Positions 46,202-58,579 of a stretch of DNA of 64,000 nucleotides are shown here, piece after piece; the first letter of the stretch is position 1, and each line of letters starts with the position of its first letter. Where the stretch lies: the NCBI RefSeq assembly GCF_003711515.1, contig NW_021167083.1, positions 393,932 to 457,931 on the forward strand. Reading direction: 5' to 3'. Origin of the DNA: Sodiomyces alkalinus F11 (lineage: Eukaryota; Ascomycota; Sordariomycetes; Glomerellales; Plectosphaerellaceae). The notes under the pieces were generated by a model that saw nothing but the letters and a program-made list of their open reading frames with translations, did not search any database and was not told the DNA's origin. Made by a program: the position numbers and the translations under genes.

Positions 46202-47722
46202 CTATCGGCTCCCGGCTTGGGGGCCATCGGCCGAAGAAGGGCGCAAGGAAGGAAAGTGGTCGAGGATCGATTCCTCGTCGACGATGGTTCGGGATTCAAC
46301 GAGGGCGACGAGGGTCCTATGATGGCGTACGTCCGCCTGGCGTCCCAGCATGGCGGCAGTGTCGAGGAGCCAGCCGTTGACGTCCCTGATTTCCGTGGGC
46401 TTGCCCGCCCGGACGTCCTGTAACATCGAGCTGGTGTTCTGGCGGACCTTGTGTCCGACCTCCAGGACCATGCGCTTCAGTTGCGGGTACGAGAAGCGGT
46501 CCAGGAGGATGTCGCGATCGATTACTACCTCGTCGCTGTTGCTTCTGCTGCTGCTGCTGCTGCTTCCTTCCTCCCGCCTTTCCTTTCCCAGGATGGCATC
46601 CGTGCTGGGACTTTGGATGAGCTGCCGAAAAACCGCGCTCGCTTCCAGCAGGAGCTTGTCGATGAGTTGCATGACGGCCCCGTCGGGGCGTTCGAACAAG
46701 GCGCCGTTCTTGCACCGAAGGACGGCGGTCAACGGGTTGACCACGCAGTTGACGGCCAGTTTCTCGAGTTGCAGGATCCAGAGGTCGTCGGTGGGGACAC
46801 TTTTCCCGTGGAGTCCCGGGGCCCGCGCGAGTAGGGTAGGGAGGTAGGCCGGGATGCCGGCGGCGTCCTCGTCCTCCTCCGCAGAGGGATTCAGCAGCAC
46901 GGGCCCGGCCTTGACGTCCGCGACGGAGGCGTGCTCGCTGCGGAAGCGACCGTCGGAAGTGACGCCGTGGGTGGTCACACAGGCGAAAAAGTTGGGATGG
47001 GCGCCCGGAGGGAAGCGGGACGAGGTGTAGACGGCGCCGTAGGGGGGCCAGAGCTTGCAGATCCCGTTCTGGGCGAAGGCGACGGTCGAGGTCGCGCCGA
47101 GGTAGCGGCGGATGCGGTCTACCTGCGGCAAGGCCACGGATGCCTTGGTGGTGACGAGGAGGGTTGGGATGACGGAGCCTTGGGCGACCTCGGTTGCCGT
47201 GCCCGTTGTGGGTTTCTGGTCGGTCCACCATTCGACGTTGAAGTCTGCAAGCTTCTCGGTGGTGCTGCCGCGGATGATCTCTAGGCCCGGATGGGCGGCC
47301 CATGAGCGGAGGAGCTCTTCTCGGTGGACTACGAGGGTGATAGGCGGTCTATCCGGGAGTTTGGCGAGGGATGTTGCGAAGAGGATGCCGAGGTTGCCGA
47401 TTCCGAGGATGTAGATGCGCCGCCGTCTTTCTGGATCGGAACACGATTCCACATGGGCCGGCTGAAGGGGTTTCCTCGGGGAAGAGTTGGACTTCTCCGA
47501 GTCCGTATCCTGGGGAAGATTGGAGGTTGTCCAGGCATAGAGCTTTGGGGGTGGGTGGACGTCGGCCAGGAGATTTCGAAGCCAAGGAGGTTGCTCCATT
47601 CGTTCTGCTTTCGACGAGAAGAGCCTCTGGCTAGACAGACGTATTGAGAGACTCTGGCCTATCCTATTCGCTATAGGTACTGCCGTGAGGGTGAGGGTGA
47701 GGGTGGGGGTTGACACAGCCAT
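46202..47722 (-). CDS. PAN5: 2-dehydropantoate 2-reductase (ketopantoate reductase)
   Basis: The enzyme reduces 2-dehydropantoate to pantoate with NADPH, the second step toward pantothenate and coenzyme A. The single exon encodes 506 residues, longer than bacterial PanE (about 300) because of N-terminal and internal additions. The Rossmann motif GIGNLG is at 107-112, TKAS at 192-195, and QNG at 218-220. The catalytic Lys and substrate-binding Asn are in KLAVNCVVNPLTA at 321-333, and the conserved C-terminal SMLQDVRAGKPTEI...NG block is near 445-465. Residues 1-40 are rich in Ser, Thr and Arg with RLFSSKA, and look like a mitochondrial targeting sequence, although localisation is inference. 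A TLTLTLT run comes from a GTGAGG tandem repeat. Residues 380-400 form a poly-Ser insertion. It is divergent from RAD26. Confidence 0.9.
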   Translation of the reverse strand: MAVSTPTLTLTLTAVPIANRIGQSLSIRLSSQRLFSSKAERMEQPPWLRNLLADVHPPPKLYAWTTSNLPQDTDSEKSNSSPRKPLQPAHVESCSDPERRRRIYILGIGNLGILFATSLAKLPDRPPITLVVHREELLRSWAAHPGLEIIRGSTTEKLADFNVEWWTDQKPTTGTATEVAQGSVIPTLLVTTKASVALPQVDRIRRYLGATSTVAFAQNGICKLWPPYGAVYTSSRFPPGAHPNFFACVTTHGVTSDGRFRSEHASVADVKAGPVLLNPSAEEDEDAAGIPAYLPTLLARAPGLHGKSVPTDDLWILQLEKLAVNCVVNPLTAVLRCKNGALFERPDGAVMQLIDKLLLEASAVFRQLIQSPSTDAILGKERREEGSSSSSSRSNSDEVVIDRDILLDRFSYPQLKRMVLEVGHKVRQNTSSMLQDVRAGKPTEIRDVNGWLLDTAAMLGRQADVRHHRTLVALVESRTIVDEESILDHFPSLRPSSADGPQAGSR

Positions 47723-48593
47723 GACATGAAGTGATCAAGGGGATTACGGGATCGGCGAATGTGAAGTCGATGTCTCACCCAGTTGTTTGACAGGTGACAG
47801 GGGAGGTAGAGTAGGATTAGTCATCCAGTACATCATGGAGAAAGGTACCTAGGTACTGAGCTCGTCCCTCGAGAATAGTGGCGTTAACCTTGCAATCCAT
47901 CATCCCCTACCTCGTATGACGTTATATATACTATGAAGACCAAGATACGAGGGAATTGAAGTTTAAATGAGCTACCTTACGTATTCTTGATTTCCACATA
48001 GTTTAAGAGTACGGGAGGACGGATACTCGGTGAGCCCCGGTCAGAAATGTGGCGACATAGAGCGATGCAAATGTTCCGATTGGTCTATAGGGATTGCACC
48101 GCCACAATTCCGCTTTCTCGGGATGGGATTTGTCAGTCTGCTATGCGTCATTGGACGTACCTATCTAATAATAAAGTACGTATCTCTCTGAAGGCAACGA
48201 CATCTTGTCTTTTGATCTTTTCATCTTCTCTTTTGTTGCCTCCATCTCATCAAAACCTCCACATCCCTCCTGCATCCCACGACTAGACATAAGCGTCTTT
48301 TATTACACTTATGATATGCACTTCTCTTGCTTAGATATTGGAGGGGAGCCACACTGCTCTGAGAACATGATCTTCTCCTTCGAGTCCCCTGATTAATAGA
48401 TCACATCCGCTCCATCCACCACTTCGTTCACACCAACAAAAGCGAAGCAACCACGCGCAGCCAAGCTCTCTTTCCTTTGGCTTCACAATTCAACTCCATT
48501 CATCTCTAAGAAGACTTTCATAATCCATACTTGACTCGTGAATCACCACCTTCCTTGCTTGTCGACCTGTTCTACTCTCTTTCACATCTCATC
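47723..48593. promoter_or_regulatory. Divergent upstream region of PAN5 and RAD26
   Basis: 871 bp without a gene. It carries the perfect palindrome GTACCTAGGTAC at 47845-47856. The 150 bp before the RAD26 ATG are pyrimidine-rich. Confidence 0.5.
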
Positions 48594-51500
48594 ATGGCTT
48601 CGGACGATTTGATCGAGAACACGGTGGCAACTGCCGCCACTAGCAATATGGACCCGCCAAAGGAAGACACCGCGCCTCCTCTAGATGATAATGTGGATGA
48701 TAATATCGACGAAGAGACCGCCATAAAGAATCTCACCACCGACGTGCGAGACCAGGATGCTCTCGAGCGTGACATAACGCTGCAAGCTGCCGCAGTCCTA
48801 CGAGATGAGCAGGACAAGAAAGACCAGGCCCGGATCGAGAAGCTACAAGCCACCAAGGCCAGACTCGAGGCACAGCGCACCACGGAAGAACGCAAGCTGC
48901 AAGGCAACCGCAACATCCCGTTTCGACTACGGAAAATCCAGGCCGACATAGACAAGCTTCACACCCAGATCAAGGACATCGACAAGGACATTGCTGATTT
49001 TCAAACTCGCATTGCAACCCGCCGGCTGGAAAGCGCTGCCGCGGAACAGAATCTCGATAGGAACAACGCCGTTCGGCTGCCTGGCGAGAGCCGGCGTGAT
49101 TACCTCGTCCGGACGGGCAAGATCACTCCCTTTGCTCAAATCGGAGGACCTTCTCATACGCAGGGCTTAGGAGGTGGACTTGAAGAAGAGGAAGCAGATG
49201 CAGAGGCAGAGGCGAAGGCAGAAGCAGAAGCAGCGGCAGCAGCCGAGCTGCTCGACAGAAACGAGACGGATGAACCCCAATCCCATCAGATTCTACGCAT
49301 GCCTGGCTTTGCTGAAGCCTCCGAGGATGCGCTACCCACCACAGCCGAGGCCGAGTTTTCCCTGCGTCCGAGGAAGAGACGCAGGGTTGACAGGGAAGCC
49401 CCTTCGTCCGACGAGTTCGAGCCTGCTGCGGCCTTGTCAGATGTCTCCGCTTCGGGGTCAGCCGCGGAACCGGAAGACCTAGAAGAGGAATTCGATTCCG
49501 ACGAGCGCAGTACCGTCAAGCGCAGAGGAAAAGGCAAGGCCAAGGCAGCCGCCGAAGAAGAGCAAAAGTTGGATCTGCGAGGCGTGGATGATGGGAACGA
49601 GGCCATGTACCAAACGCGCCTGGAAGATTGGGTCAAGAGACGCAGCCACGCGCGTCGCCAGCGCAGAGAAGCCGCGGGCAACAGAGACGAGGAAGAGAGC
49701 GAAGGGGAGGAGTGGTTCAAGCCGGCACCTGATGCCGACGATCACCACTTCGACGAGGAACTCAAACTGCCGGGCGACATACACCCTGCCCTCTTTTCTT
49801 ACCAAAAGACCGGCGTTCGGTGGCTCGCCGAGCTTTACACCCAACAAGTCGGTGGTATTGTCGGTGATGAGATGGGTCTGGGCAAAACAGGTGAGATTTC
49901 CCGATTTGCCCCTGACCGCGCTTCGAAGACCAGCTGTGTGGCGTGTGGCGTGTGGCGTGTGGCGTGTGGCGTATGCCATATGGTATGTGTGGTTGACAGG
50001 TCGCTGACTGCTTCACAGTCCAAGTCATTGCTTTCATTGCCGCATTGCACTACAGCAAGTTGCTCACCAAGCCCGTCATCGTCGTCACCCCGGCCACCGT
50101 CCTCCGCCAATGGGTCGACGAGTTCCACAGATGGTGGCCTCCCCTCCGCGTTTCCATTCTGCATTCGTCAGGCAGTGGCTTGCTGAACGTGAGGCGCGAG
50201 GATGCCGACGACCTCGACGGGCCCGTCAAGTCCGGCCATCGCCGCCTGGGTGCTGCGAAGAAGGTCGTCCAGCGCGTCCAGAGAGACGGACACGTCCTGC
50301 TCACCACATATAGTGGCCTTCATACGTATGCCGATGAGCTGGTCGATATGGAGTGGGCCTACGCCGTCCTCGACGAAGGTCACAAGATTCGCAACCCCAA
50401 TGCCGAGATCACCGTCACTTGCAAAATGCTCAACACCCCCAACCGCGTCATCCTCTCGGGCACGCCCATCCAGAACAACCTCTCGGAGCTCTGGTCGCTC
50501 TTCGACTTCATCTACCCCATGCGGTTGGGCACGCTGGTGGACTTTAGGGAGCGGTTCGAGAACCCCATCCGTCATGGTAGCTATACGAACGCCACCAACC
50601 TCGAGATCATTGCCGCCGAGAAGTGCGCCGAGACCCTGAAACAGACGGTCAGCCAGTATCTCCTGCAGAGGCTCAAGATCGACGTCGCTGCCGATCTCCC
50701 GGAGAAGACGGAGCAGGTGCTCTTCTGCAAGCTCACCGAGTCGCAGACGCAGGCCTATGAGCTCTTCCTCCGCTCCGAGGACTGCCAGGCCGTCATGGAC
50801 GGAAGACGCAACCAACTATATGGCATTGACGTGCTTCGGAAGATCTGCAACCACCCCGACCTTCTTGACTTGCGTCTTCGAACCAGGCCAGGGTACGACT
50901 GGGGGAACCCGAAGAAATCCGGCAAGATGCAGGTTGTGCAAGGGCTGCTTCAACTCTGGAAGCGGTTCGGTCACCGAACGTTGCTCTTCTCCCAGAGCAA
51001 GCTGATGCTCAACGTTCTCGAATCACTCATCGGAAAGATGGACGGCATCAACCATCTTCGCATGGACGGGGAAACCCCCGTTCACCAGCGCCAGGCCCTC
51101 ATTGGCCGATTCAACGCAGACAGGAACATACACGTCTTCCTCTTGACCACGAGAACCGGCGGGCTGGGCGTGAACCTCACTGGCGCCGATCGCATCATCA
51201 TCTTCGACCCCGATTGGAACCCGTCTACGGACATGCAGGCCCGCGAGAGAGCGTGGCGACTCGGCCAGACGAAGTCCGTCTCTATATACCGCCTGGTGAC
51301 GTCGGGCACCATCGAGGAAAAGATGTACCACCGTCAGATCTTCAAGCAGTACATGACGGACAAAGTGTTGAAGGACCCGAAACAACGCGCCTCCTTTAAT
51401 CTCACCGACCTATTCGACCTGTTCTCTCTCGGCAATGCCCGAGACAACAAAGGCCAAGACGACCGCAATAAGCTGTTCCGAGGAGCCGAAGTTACGTTCA

Positions 51501-52261
51501 AGTCACGCGGCGAGCCGCCGATGAAGAAGAGCGACATCTCCAACCACCACCACCACCACCACCACCATAACAACAACAACGACAACAGTCCTGCGCCGCC
51601 GGATGCTTCCTACGTCAACGGAGGAGCCGAGCCCCGTCGTCCCCAAGACGAAACCCGCGACGTCGAGAGAATGGCCTCCGTCGCCGGCCTACAGACGTAC
51701 GACGACAAACACGCCCACGACGAGAAGCGCATGATCGAGGGCATCTTCGCCCGCTCCGTTGACACCGCCTACGAACACGAAAAGATCGTCAACGGCAAGC
51801 GCAAGGTCCAGGCCGACCTCGCCATCATCACCGAGGACGCCAACCGGATCGCCGCCCGCGCCCGCGCCCACCTGCGACAGGCCGAGGCCGACGCCCGCCG
51901 TAACCCCGTGGGCACCGTCACCTGGACGGGCGAGGTCGGGGAGGCCGGCAGACGCGAGCCCCGCCGCCGCGGCCGCGGCCGCGGTCCCGTCACGGTGGCC
52001 GTTTCGTCGAGCCGCCCGCCCCGGCCGGACTTGGCGCCCATCAAGCCGCCTGACTTTAAACGGATGATCACCCAGTTCATCAAGAGGGAGCGCGGCGGCA
52101 GGGCTACGACCCAGAAGTTGATTAACCGGTTTGACGTGTACTGCACGACGGAGGCTAGGAAGGCGGAGTTCAAGCAGGCGTTGAGTGCGGTGGCGGAAAT
52201 TGACGACTCGGGGGGGTATGGGAGGGGGGTTTGGACGTTGAAGGCGCCTGCGGCCGACTAG
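48594..52261 (+). CDS. RAD26: RAD26/CSB-type SNF2 ATPase of transcription-coupled repair
   Basis: RAD26 (human CSB/ERCC6) is a DNA translocase that binds stalled RNA polymerase II and starts transcription-coupled nucleotide excision repair. Two exons (48594-49890 and 50019-52261) give 1,179 residues. The 128-bp intron splits the codon just after Walker A. The N-terminal 380 residues are charged, with a coiled coil and a basic RPRKRRRVD nuclear-signal-like cluster near 265. The Snf2 core has DEMGLGKT (425-432), DEGH (551-554), SGTPIQNNL near 575 and the motif VI block QARERAWRLGQ near 840. A C-terminal winged-helix-like part (about 1110-1175; ITQFIKRERGG...TTQKLINRF) is typical of CSB proteins. 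A poly-His/Asn run lies near 940. The upstream in-frame extension lacks an ATG, so 48594 was chosen. Confidence 0.94.
49937..49971 (+). repeat. (TGTGGCG)5 minisatellite in the RAD26 intron
   Basis: Five exact 7-bp units in the middle of the 128-bp intron, away from both splice sites. Confidence 0.9.
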
Positions 52262-52835
52262 GCTTGTCACTTGTGGGCTACAGGACGAAGTTTCTAGCGG
52301 AGCGCAGGGGGATCAGGGAGTGTAGTACTTCACCCTGGCGACCCCTTGTGAGCCCAAGTATGATCGATCAGATAGATGCCTTTGACACGATACCCTCGGC
52401 TTAGCCTGTCACGGCATAAGAATCCCCTAAAACCAAGTTCTCATATCACTTGCAGCATGCGATGCGACTACGAGAGAGAGTGTCCGGAACTGCCTCGTTC
52501 AAATCGTGAGTTCGGAATCAGGAGCTGCTCTTCAGTTCAGGCCATTTCTGGCGGATTTCTATTCTGTTTACTTAAAAGCCACTGCGCAGAGCAGCAGCAG
52601 AGGGTAAACATGGAGACCAGGCATTTAACAAAGCCAGGGGGGGGGGATGTGAAAGCCGTTCTCCTCGTAATTGTGCCCGACGCCAACCCATTGAGACCAG
52701 GCCAGAATACTTCTCGAGGCCAGCTCCTGTCCATCCCAAAATAAAACCGCAAAAAAAATACTCCCACGCCCCCAATAAAATCGTTCGGCGTAGTCGTGTA
52801 AAAGCAGTCGTAGTAAAGAGAGAAGGGCCTGGCGC
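52262..52835. other. Convergent intergenic region between RAD26 and RPS14
   Basis: 574 bp carrying both 3' flanks, with a short G run near 52637. No gene recognised. Confidence 0.5.
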
Positions 52836-53629
<794 letters not shown>

Positions 53630-54028
53630 CGCGGCGGTTGTTGATGCGATTGTGGCTTGGTGATGATCGGTGTAAAGACCAAAAACCCACGAAATGTCCA
53701 CAATGAGGATTGAGTGGGAATTTTGCCCTACAAACTGGAAGCGGTCTGGGGCGGCATAAATCGGATTGGGGATAGTGTACAGGGGGAGTGAACCCTAACC
53801 GACGCCCCGATTTTATTTGGCTGGAATTTCGAAATATCTTTTTTTCTTTTCGGGTCTTTTTGTGGGTGTGGGTCTCTCCACCAGGTCAAGCTGTGAAAGT
53901 ACGAAGTATTCCCAACTGGACCCCGTATCTCAGGAAATTTTCTCTTCTCCTTTCTTTCTGGCCGACCTTCTCCCACGACCAATTCCTCTCGACAACCCAC
54001 CGGACACCTCGCCCAACAACCGTCCAAA
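53630..54028. promoter_or_regulatory. Shared divergent promoter of RPS14 and RPL7
   Basis: 399 bp between the two ribosomal protein start codons. It contains a telobox-like AACCCTAA at 53791-53798 and a TACGAAGTA word at 53900-53908. Pyrimidine-rich stretches precede the RPL7 ATG, as is common for ribosomal protein mRNAs. Confidence 0.7.
53791..53798 (+). promoter_or_regulatory. Telobox AACCCTAA
   Basis: The core of a telomere-type repeat. Such boxes are known in ribosomal protein promoters and are bound by Tbf1-like Myb factors in several fungi. It sits near the middle of the RPS14/RPL7 divergent promoter. The match is exact, but eight bases alone can occur by chance. Confidence 0.5.
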
Positions 54029-55641
54029 ATGGCTCCGTATGTTCCTCGACCCCCTTGATGCCCTTCTCTCTTGCATCCCGGTTTCGATGAATGCAGATTG
54101 TCGTGGTCCTCTCAACTGGACACCGAGTCTTTTCGCCTTGGGCCGCAAGGTCATGGGCGGCGAAAAGCTCGGCGGCCAGCTCGATCGTTCCCGGGCTTCT
54201 CCCTCCAATCCTGTAGGCTTGGAAACCAGCTTACGGTTTGGAGAGACGATGCCTGGGGTGTTGGGGATGAAGATTGTCTCTTCGCCCTGAAATGCATTGC
54301 CGCTTGGTCCGAACCGCTCTCTCTCTCTATTAAGCCGAAAGGCTTTGACTCGAAGAGTTCGATTTTCCAGCTGGCACTTTGTTCTCGAAGTCTTCCCCTT
54401 CGAGGTGTTGTCGGATGAGTGAACTGTCTCTTTGTGCCGCTTGTCTTCACCGAATGGTGGACAGGTTTCCCCAAAAACAAGAGACGCACACTCACCGATT
54501 AAATTCTTCTGTCGGATTCGAGTTAGCCAACGTGAGAATGTCGCGCTACAGCTGCAATTCTCGCACCGGCGCTCTGCTACACATACTGCCTGCCTGCGGT
54601 ATGTCGGACTACGTACTAATCTGATGCTGGCGGTGCAGTACCGTTCCCACCAAGCAGGACATCCTTGTCCCTGAGACTCTCCTCAAGAAGCGCAAGAGCC
54701 AGGAGAAGGCCCGCGCTGAGCGCAACGCCGCCAACGAGGAGAAGAAGACCGTACGTTCCGTTCCGCCCCCCATGATGTTCTCTCTTCCGCGCTTTTCATG
54801 ATGCATACCATGCCCTCAACTAGACACAAGGTGTCGATGCTGTTGATTTTAATTTATCATCTTCTTTCGGGTCTGATTTTTTTTGCCGGATATTATCCCC
54901 ATGTCGTTGAGCCAGTAAAGTGGAATCTGACACTGACATGACTGGGTATAGTCCAACAAGGAGAAGCGCCAGATCCTCTTCAAGCGCGCCGAGAAGTACG
55001 TCCAGGAGTACCGTGAGGCAGAGCGCGAGAAGGTCCGTCTTAACCGCGTCGCCCGCGAGAATGACTCGGCCTACGTTCCCGCCGAGTCCAAGTTGATCTT
55101 CGTCATCCGCATCAAGGGGTAAGTTTGGCCGCATTGTGACATACCCTACCTCTCACCACAGTGACTGACACCGGACTCCAGTATCAACAAGATCCCCCCC
55201 AAGCCCCGCAAGATCCTCCAGCTCCTCCGTCTCCTCCAGATCAACAACGGTGTCTTCATCCGGGTCACCAAGGCCACCACCGAGATGATCAAGGTTGTCG
55301 AGCCCTGGGTCGCCTACGGTTACCCCAACCTCAAGTCGGTCAAGGAGCTCATCTACAAGCGCGGCTATGGCAAGATCAACAAGCAGCGCATCCCCCTGAC
55401 CGACAACGCCCTCATCGAGGAGAACCTCGGCAAGTACGGCATCATCTGCATGGAGGACCTCATCCACGAGATCCACACAGTCGGCCCCAACTTCAAGCAG
55501 GCCTCCAACTTCCTGTGGCCCTTCAAGCTCAGCAACCCCACTGGCGGCTTCCGCACCCGCAAGTTCAAGCACTTCATTGAGGGTGGTGATCTCGGCAACC
55601 GTGAGGAAAAGATCAACGCTCTCATCCGCCAGATGAACTAG
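54029..55641 (+). CDS. RPL7: 60S ribosomal protein L7 (uL30)
   Basis: uL30 is a large-subunit protein with a eukaryote-specific basic N-terminal extension. Four exons fit: 54029-54036 (only ATGGCTCC), 54639-54750, 54952-55118 and 55182-55641, giving 248 residues, the usual size. After MAP the sequence continues [19 protein letters not shown], then the charged helix [19 protein letters not shown]. The core follows with [20 protein letters not shown], then [19 protein letters not shown]; the last exon ends in [15 protein letters not shown]. The frame is consistent across all junctions. Intron 1 is 602 bp, long for this genome, and has a TACTAAT branch site 25 bp before its AG. The tiny first exon is a common ribosomal protein arrangement. 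Confidence 0.95.
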
Positions 55642-55992
55642 AAGAACAAACTAAAAAAAGGGTGGGGAGAGAGCGTTCCGCTTGGGATCGGTGTCTGGTT
55701 GGCTTGGGCTTTCGTAGGACGAACGAAACAACAAATACCATTTGGGGATTTTTCATGATGCATGGTGGCATGGCGTTTTGATACGATGACAAAAACACGG
55801 GCTTTATGTGAATTTGATCATTCAATGACCTTCATCTCGGATTCCCAATCGAATCGTCTCTCTGTGCCCTGGCTCCATATATTATTTTCTCCCGTGTGTT
55901 CGTTCCATCGATGAAACAATGCTTCGTTTTCTGCTTGACGTGAAATAATCTATGCGGAGGAGGATGTATAAATACAGTACACTCGATACCCA
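55642..55992. other. Convergent intergenic region between RPL7 and ISA2
   Basis: 351 bp holding the two 3' flanks; nothing else was recognised. Confidence 0.5.
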
Positions 55993-56977
55993 TTATAGCT
56001 TAATGTCGAAACTCGTCCCACAGCCGCACGCGCTCGTGGCATGCGGGTTATCCGTAATCTTGAACTGCGACCCGATCAACTCCATGGTGAAGTCCACCTT
56101 GCTATCCTTGAGCAGCTCCAGCGACGGCTGGTCGAGGATGATCTTGGGCGCGCCCCGGGTCGGGGTCGTCGGGGCGGGCTGCGGCTCCGCGTCAGGGGCA
56201 TACTGGAAGATGCTGTCGTCTTCCCGCACGACGGACGACCAGTCGGGGCTGTCCGGGTCGGGGAGGGTGATGAGGCTCATGAGGTACTGGAAGCCGTGGC
56301 ACCCGCCGCTCTCGACTTGGATGCGGAGGGCGAGGTTCGGGTTCGCGTCCTTGGCCATGATTTGGGAAAGGCGCTGTAGTGAGGGGTGGAAAAAAACATA
56401 TTTGTCAGCAAAAGGCCTGGGGCAGGACAAGGAAATGACGACGATCAGAGTACAACATTGCTAGTGGGAGGAAGAAACAGAAAAAAAAAAGAAAAAAAAA
56501 AAAGACCAACTGTACCTTGCCAGCCCTGTCTGTGATTCCCATGCTCATTGCTTTCCCATCCTCGTCTTCCTGCGGGTTGTAGACGCAGCGGGTATGGCCC
56601 AGGGGTGCCGCAGAGGCGAAAGTCCGTCGCTGCGATGCGGTGAGGCTTTTCCTGGTTCGCGGCTGGTATCCCGATGACCACGGGGTACGCTGTACGAGTT
56701 GTCTCGGGTGCGCAATCACCGACGGCAGGGCGCGGGACACGGAGCGGGTGGAAGAAGTAGCGTCAGAGTCGGTAGCAGCAGCTGTGCTGAATTGCGCTCG
56801 CCCCCTCGTTTGCGGGGATGGCGAGTGACTAGTCCATCGCGGGACGAGGATGTCGAGGATCGGGGGGAGGCTCGTTGTCGGGTTTGTGGGCAGAGAGATA
56901 GGTCGCTTGTCTGTGCTGGCGAGTTGCACGAAAAGGCGAGCGCCGGAGGGGGCGTTTAGGCAGCGTAAGGATGGCAT
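55993..56977 (-). CDS. ISA2: Mitochondrial iron-sulfur assembly protein ISA2 (A-type)
   Basis: ISA2 acts with ISA1 and IBA57 in the mitochondrial matrix to make [4Fe-4S] clusters for aconitase, lipoate synthase and similar enzymes. Two exons (56977-56516 and 56373-55993) separated by a 142-bp intron give 280 residues. The N-terminal 130 residues are Ser/Thr/Arg-rich and contain RRTFASAAPL near 118-127, consistent with a mitochondrial presequence of more than usual length. The A-type domain follows with ITDRAGK joined by splicing to RLSQIMAKD. The three cluster-binding cysteines are C179 in SGGCHGF and C270 and C272 in CGCG. The reading frame extends upstream of 56977, but the ATG there starts a plausible presequence (MPSLRCLNAPSGARLFVQLA), and the 5' extension looks like leader sequence. 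Confidence 0.92.
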
Positions 56978-58183
56978 TATTGCAGTGGCATGGTGTATAC
57001 GTGTGTGGTGTGTGTGATGTTGTGGGTTAAGAGTCGATAGAGGAGGGAGACGGAAAATTACGAGTGATGTAAGGCCCTCGGTTTCGGAGGTGGCGGCTCG
57101 GATCGGCTGGTTGAACTTTGTATTAGTCATCCCGACTCCCTAGGCTGACCAATGAATGTGAGGTGATTGGAATGCCTCTCGTACCTAGGTACTCTGCACG
57201 TCTTGGATTCTCGACTTCTCCAGCAACAATGACAATAAAATGGCAATCATGGTAAAAGTATTTGTAACAAGTTCCCCAAGGTCCTTATTCTAGTCAAGTC
57301 TTCCTTCCATTGGGAGTCGTTCTATAAAGTCTTGGTATGAACAGAGCCCTACGAAATCTTGAGCGAATCACTCGGCATTGGAGGCCGTTTCGAAAACCAA
57401 TACAATCCTGTTACCTCGTGATTGAACTACCGTTTTGTTTTTTTGGGGAATACATGTGGTTCGCAGAATATAAGGCACCTATCAGTGTGTCTGCGAGGTA
57501 GCTCGACTTATACCTTAGAGACCCGGAATGGCAAGAGGGGTCCAACCCCTAATGCCTCATCCCAATCTCCCTGTTGTTTTGCAACAAGACCCAACTATTA
57601 ACCCAGTTCCTCATCTGGCTGCCCCTCCGTGGAATACCGAGTGGCTCGTGGCGAAGAAGCTCCTTCAAAGTCAGTCCAAGCGTGAGTGGTCGTCGAGAAG
57701 TGTTGGCAGAATACCAGGGCTGAGGAATGTGTCAAACCAAGCCTGAGAATATTTCCATGTCCAACGGTTCAACGGCATGACTGAAAATGTATGCTCTCGG
57801 ATCAGCGCTTCCAGTGACTTTGGGCACTTCCTAGGACAGTAGAATCCCCAACATGGATCAAACACTGGGAGTGACAACACGTCAGTGTGCCAACAGTGAC
57901 AGAGCTGATGAACAAAGAAAAATATATTCCAGCGTTTCGTCTCTTCCCTAATCTGATATCGCGAACCAAATCCATATCCCAGGTAGCCTCCAGGCGGCCG
58001 GACCGGGGGCTTCGTCCTTACTGAGGTTTCTTCCTCGTTTCGCTCTCTCGGACGGGGCAAGTTGTGTGAGTTGGTATACAAGGTGTCTTCACCAGAGACT
58101 TGTCCTCTCCATTGGGGCGCCAGGTCGCCAACACAGCGTTCCTCCCCTCCAACAGTGGAGTCTGGTGTTGGGAATAGGGTCGA
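56978..58183. other. Intergenic region upstream of ISA2 and downstream of MIC10
   Basis: 1.2 kb. It carries the perfect palindrome GTACCTAGGTAC at 57181-57192, within the likely ISA2 upstream region. No further gene was recognised. Confidence 0.5.
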
Positions 58184-58579
58184 TTAAGACTGTTTCTTCA
58201 GATCCTTCGCCGCCTGCCTCAAGCTCCAGTTGCACTCCTCATACGCCCGACCCGCTCCAAACCCGACGCCGACGAAGGCGGGCCATGCCCTCCGCTTGAA
58301 CAGCAGGACTGAGAAGACGACGCCGAATCCGAGGCCGAGGGAGGACTTGACGATGAGGTTCGAGAGGCAGCGATCCCACTATGAGAAGCTTTGGTTAGCC
58401 GTCCGGTGCGTGATTGCAGTATAGTGTGCTTCGTGTTTCTCAAAGCAGGGGTGGTATGGCGCGGGAAAAAGTCGACGGTCGACGGTCGACGTCATGATTA
58501 GTACCTTCTCGTTGAGAAGTGCCTCACTGACGGGCCGCGAGACGGCGCTCTGGCGAGAGGAAACAGCGGTGTCAGACAT
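58184..58579 (-). CDS. MIC10: MICOS complex subunit MIC10
   Basis: MIC10 is a small inner-membrane hairpin protein that oligomerises to bend the mitochondrial inner membrane at crista junctions. Exon 1 (58579-58505) encodes 25 residues ending SRPVSEALLNEK. A 126-bp intron with a GGCTAACC branch site follows, and exon 2 (58378-58184) encodes WDRCLSNLIVKSSLGLGFG onward; the total is 89 residues. The two membrane segments carry the diagnostic glycine motifs GLGFG (40-44) and GVGFGAG (62-68), separated by the positive KRR turn, followed by RAYEECNW. Both exons are short, so the gene is easily missed by open-frame searches. It is divergent from URB2 (392 bp between the ATGs). Confidence 0.95.

Noticed and set aside
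54037..54951. Box C/D snoRNA in the RPL7 introns
   Set aside because: Words like ATGATG and CTGA occur, but without correct C and D boxes closed by a terminal stem; kept only as a question in the findings.
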